A DNA stretch of 64,000 bases. It comes from Zhengitettix transpicula (taxonomy: Eukaryota; Arthropoda; Insecta; Orthoptera; Tetrigidae). The notes beneath the pieces are model-generated. The model was not told the DNA's origin and did no database searches. It saw only the letters and a program-made list of their open reading frames with translations. The position numbers were made by a program, and so were the translations under genes. Below, one piece after another: positions 62,209 through 64,000 of this stretch; position 1 is the first letter of the stretch, and the number at the start of each line of letters is the position of its first letter. Location: contig CM073596.1 in the NCBI GenBank assembly GCA_037074705.1, positions 29,052,001 to 29,116,000 on the forward strand. The letters run 5' to 3'.

Positions 62209-63899
62209 TTTCCGAACAGCTTGATAGTATTAGTATTTTACGTAGTAAAAATTGTTGCTTGGGGTGTTGATGTATATGATGTAGCACATAACTGAAACTC
62301 ACAAGGTGCTACTGATTGTTGGCAAAGCAAAGCAAATCCTAACGTTAAGACCCAAGCGCAATATTTTTATTCCAGTATGATGGACGGTCACCAAGCCAGT
62401 ATATCAAATAACTGTAAACTAGTATTTATCCTGGTTGAGACTGGTTTAGATATATACGGGATGAATAAACATGTGTACGGAAAGGTTCGTGAAGTGTGTT
62501 CGTGAACTTGAACCAGGTACAAGTTTCCTTAATCCACATTAAACTGCGACAGGTTACCAGCAAAAGAATTATGGAGGAAAGCTCAGAAATTGATTAGCGC
62601 AGAAACCTTGTAAGCAGCGGGAAGGCTAATTAGCGCGCTCCTGAAGAAACCAACTTCCGCGTCGGAGGTGCGCGGAATCCAGATTAAAGTCCGTTGGAGT
62701 GTGTCCAAAAGCCGACCTTGCTGAGCTCGAGAGAAGAGCGAGCAGATCTGAAAGTCGCGACCTACTTTCCCCCGGCGCCGCCACCTCGGAGACACTTGCT
62801 CACTCCCACATGGAGATTCCGATCTCAGTTTCCTGAACATACCAATAGAGCAATTACATCCGAGGATACAAACGAGATCAAGGATATGGAAACGTTAACG
62901 GTAATTAAAATTGGCGAACATTTCACGACTGCGAACCTGCAGACCAAATACGTTCATGATCAAGAGACGAAACAATCTGGAGATAACGTGACGTTTTTCT
63001 CTGAATCGTTGGACTGAAATGACCTTATTAAATTATCAAGGGACTAGTAACTAATTTAAGTACACTTCGTCAAGAAATTTCTAGTTTGCAGAATAAAAAT
63101 ATCATCAATGACACCTCAGCCTCTTGAAACCCAAAGATCCCATGTAGATTTTTTTCTTTGGTAACAAACTTATACGGCTTATATCTGAGGATGTTTCGAA
63201 GCTATCACTTCTAGAACTGTTGATAGCAGTTTTACTTCAAAATTGATTTGATGGTAACTATAACATAGCCAGAAACCATTAGAGAGGCTCTTTTACAGTA
63301 ACACAGAATTGCAGGAGTCCGAAAAAATTAACACTAAGTTTTTTATTTATACGTTTCCTGTAATTCATCTCAGGTTTCCTTCTGTCAATAAAATTACGTA
63401 TCTTGCGAAAATCTTAATATCTAGACCTTGACATTCTGCATAACCAGCCAACACAATAGAAATATTAAATTGTGGTTAGCGCACAACAAGTGATTATCGA
63501 TACTAAACTTTATCTTATACACTAAAAAAAATTGTCCTTCACATTCGTGGAATACCAAACTGGTTACAATCTTTCACACACCAAAAGAAAATAAATATGA
63601 CTTTTAAAACCTGGTTACGATGACACGAAAGTAAAATATTTTGTAACGACTAGTTGAATACACTATAATTACCGCGACCACGTGGGCGAGATTAATACTT
63701 TAAAATTATCATAAATACATTCTGGGAATGTTGTTTCACCATCCCACTGATCGATTTTCCAATGCTCGTTCATGGAATCACGCTGGCTATTTTGTATCGT
63801 AATCATATTTGATTGGCTGTGTGGAACTGAGTTCCAGGATACAGGCTGTTTTAAATATTTTCTATGCATTAAATAATAAAAAATAATGCCCCACCCTTG
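62209..63899. other. No supported gene
   Basis: A GC-richer section at 62560-62830 is open on both strands (63-107 codons) without recognisable domains. The rest is AT-rich. Confidence 0.35.
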
Positions 63900-64000
63900 T
63901 GAAAAAATGAGTTATTTAAATGAAAAAAATTACATCTGATTGGAAATTAATAATAATAAAGATAGCCAAATACAGACAAAAGAAGTGATAATAATATAAA
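63900..64000 (+). repeat. Family F repeat, uninterrupted copy, cut by window end
   Basis: AAAAAAATTACATCTGATTG, GAAATTAATAATAATAAAG and GATAGCCAAATACAGACAAA align with the two halves flanking the Helitron-like element at 54239-55130, with no sequence at the junction. Confidence 0.65.

Noticed and set aside
1..64000. A previously undescribed multi-gene system (defence, biosynthetic or similar)
   Set aside because: No cluster of intact genes is present. Apart from one host gene the window consists of introns and repeat remnants.

Overview
This window is eukaryotic nuclear DNA, AT-rich and crowded with transposon remnants, with widely spaced GC-rich exons. I see no bacterial-style operons, rRNA genes, CRISPR arrays or functional tRNA genes. 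The large introns, dispersed Helitron-like elements, Penelope-like and Jockey-like retroelement debris and foldback elements suggest an arthropod. A large-genome insect such as a cockroach or termite is my guess, not something the sequence proves.

One host gene is supported, on the + strand. Four internal coding exons (32969-33319, 33986-34277, 35666-36210, 46707-47365) have AG/GT borders and a fully consistent phase chain (0-0, 0-1, 1-0, 0-2). Together they encode about 615 residues of a charged, Ser/Pro-rich, apparently disordered protein with a PPxY motif, a proline run and a basic tract. No start or stop codon of the gene is visible, so it extends beyond both ends. The intron before the first exon exceeds 32.9 kb, the third is 10.5 kb and the one after the fourth exceeds 16.6 kb. 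I do not recognise the protein family with certainty.

The rest is repeats. Family A is a non-autonomous Helitron-like element (TC...CTAG ends, A|T insertion) in short (about 604 bp) and long (about 770-890 bp) forms at 4189-4793, 4841-5607, 25178-25945, 54239-55130 and 60163-60765. Family B shares its 3' end but has different internal modules, some in tandem, at 1-2337, 12989-13906, 32078-32830 and 56990-57655. Family C is a dispersed repeat of unknown class with copies at 9.4, 10.2, 17.2, 21.8, 49.7, 51.7 and 52.0 kb. Foldback structures lie at 11131-11402, 12432-15451, 28731-29042 and 48601-49517. Retroelement remnants are a Penelope-like GIY-YIG piece in intron 2 (antisense) and two Jockey-like LINE pieces at 42.4 and 60.8 kb. 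A tRNA-derived SINE head lies at 24.0 kb.

The strongest structural observation is that the Helitron-like element at 54239-55130 sits inside another repeat whose uninterrupted copy lies at the end of the window. That gives a direct before/after comparison of the insertion site. No novel defence or enzymatic system is visible; the interest lies in transposon structure and in the unidentified gene.
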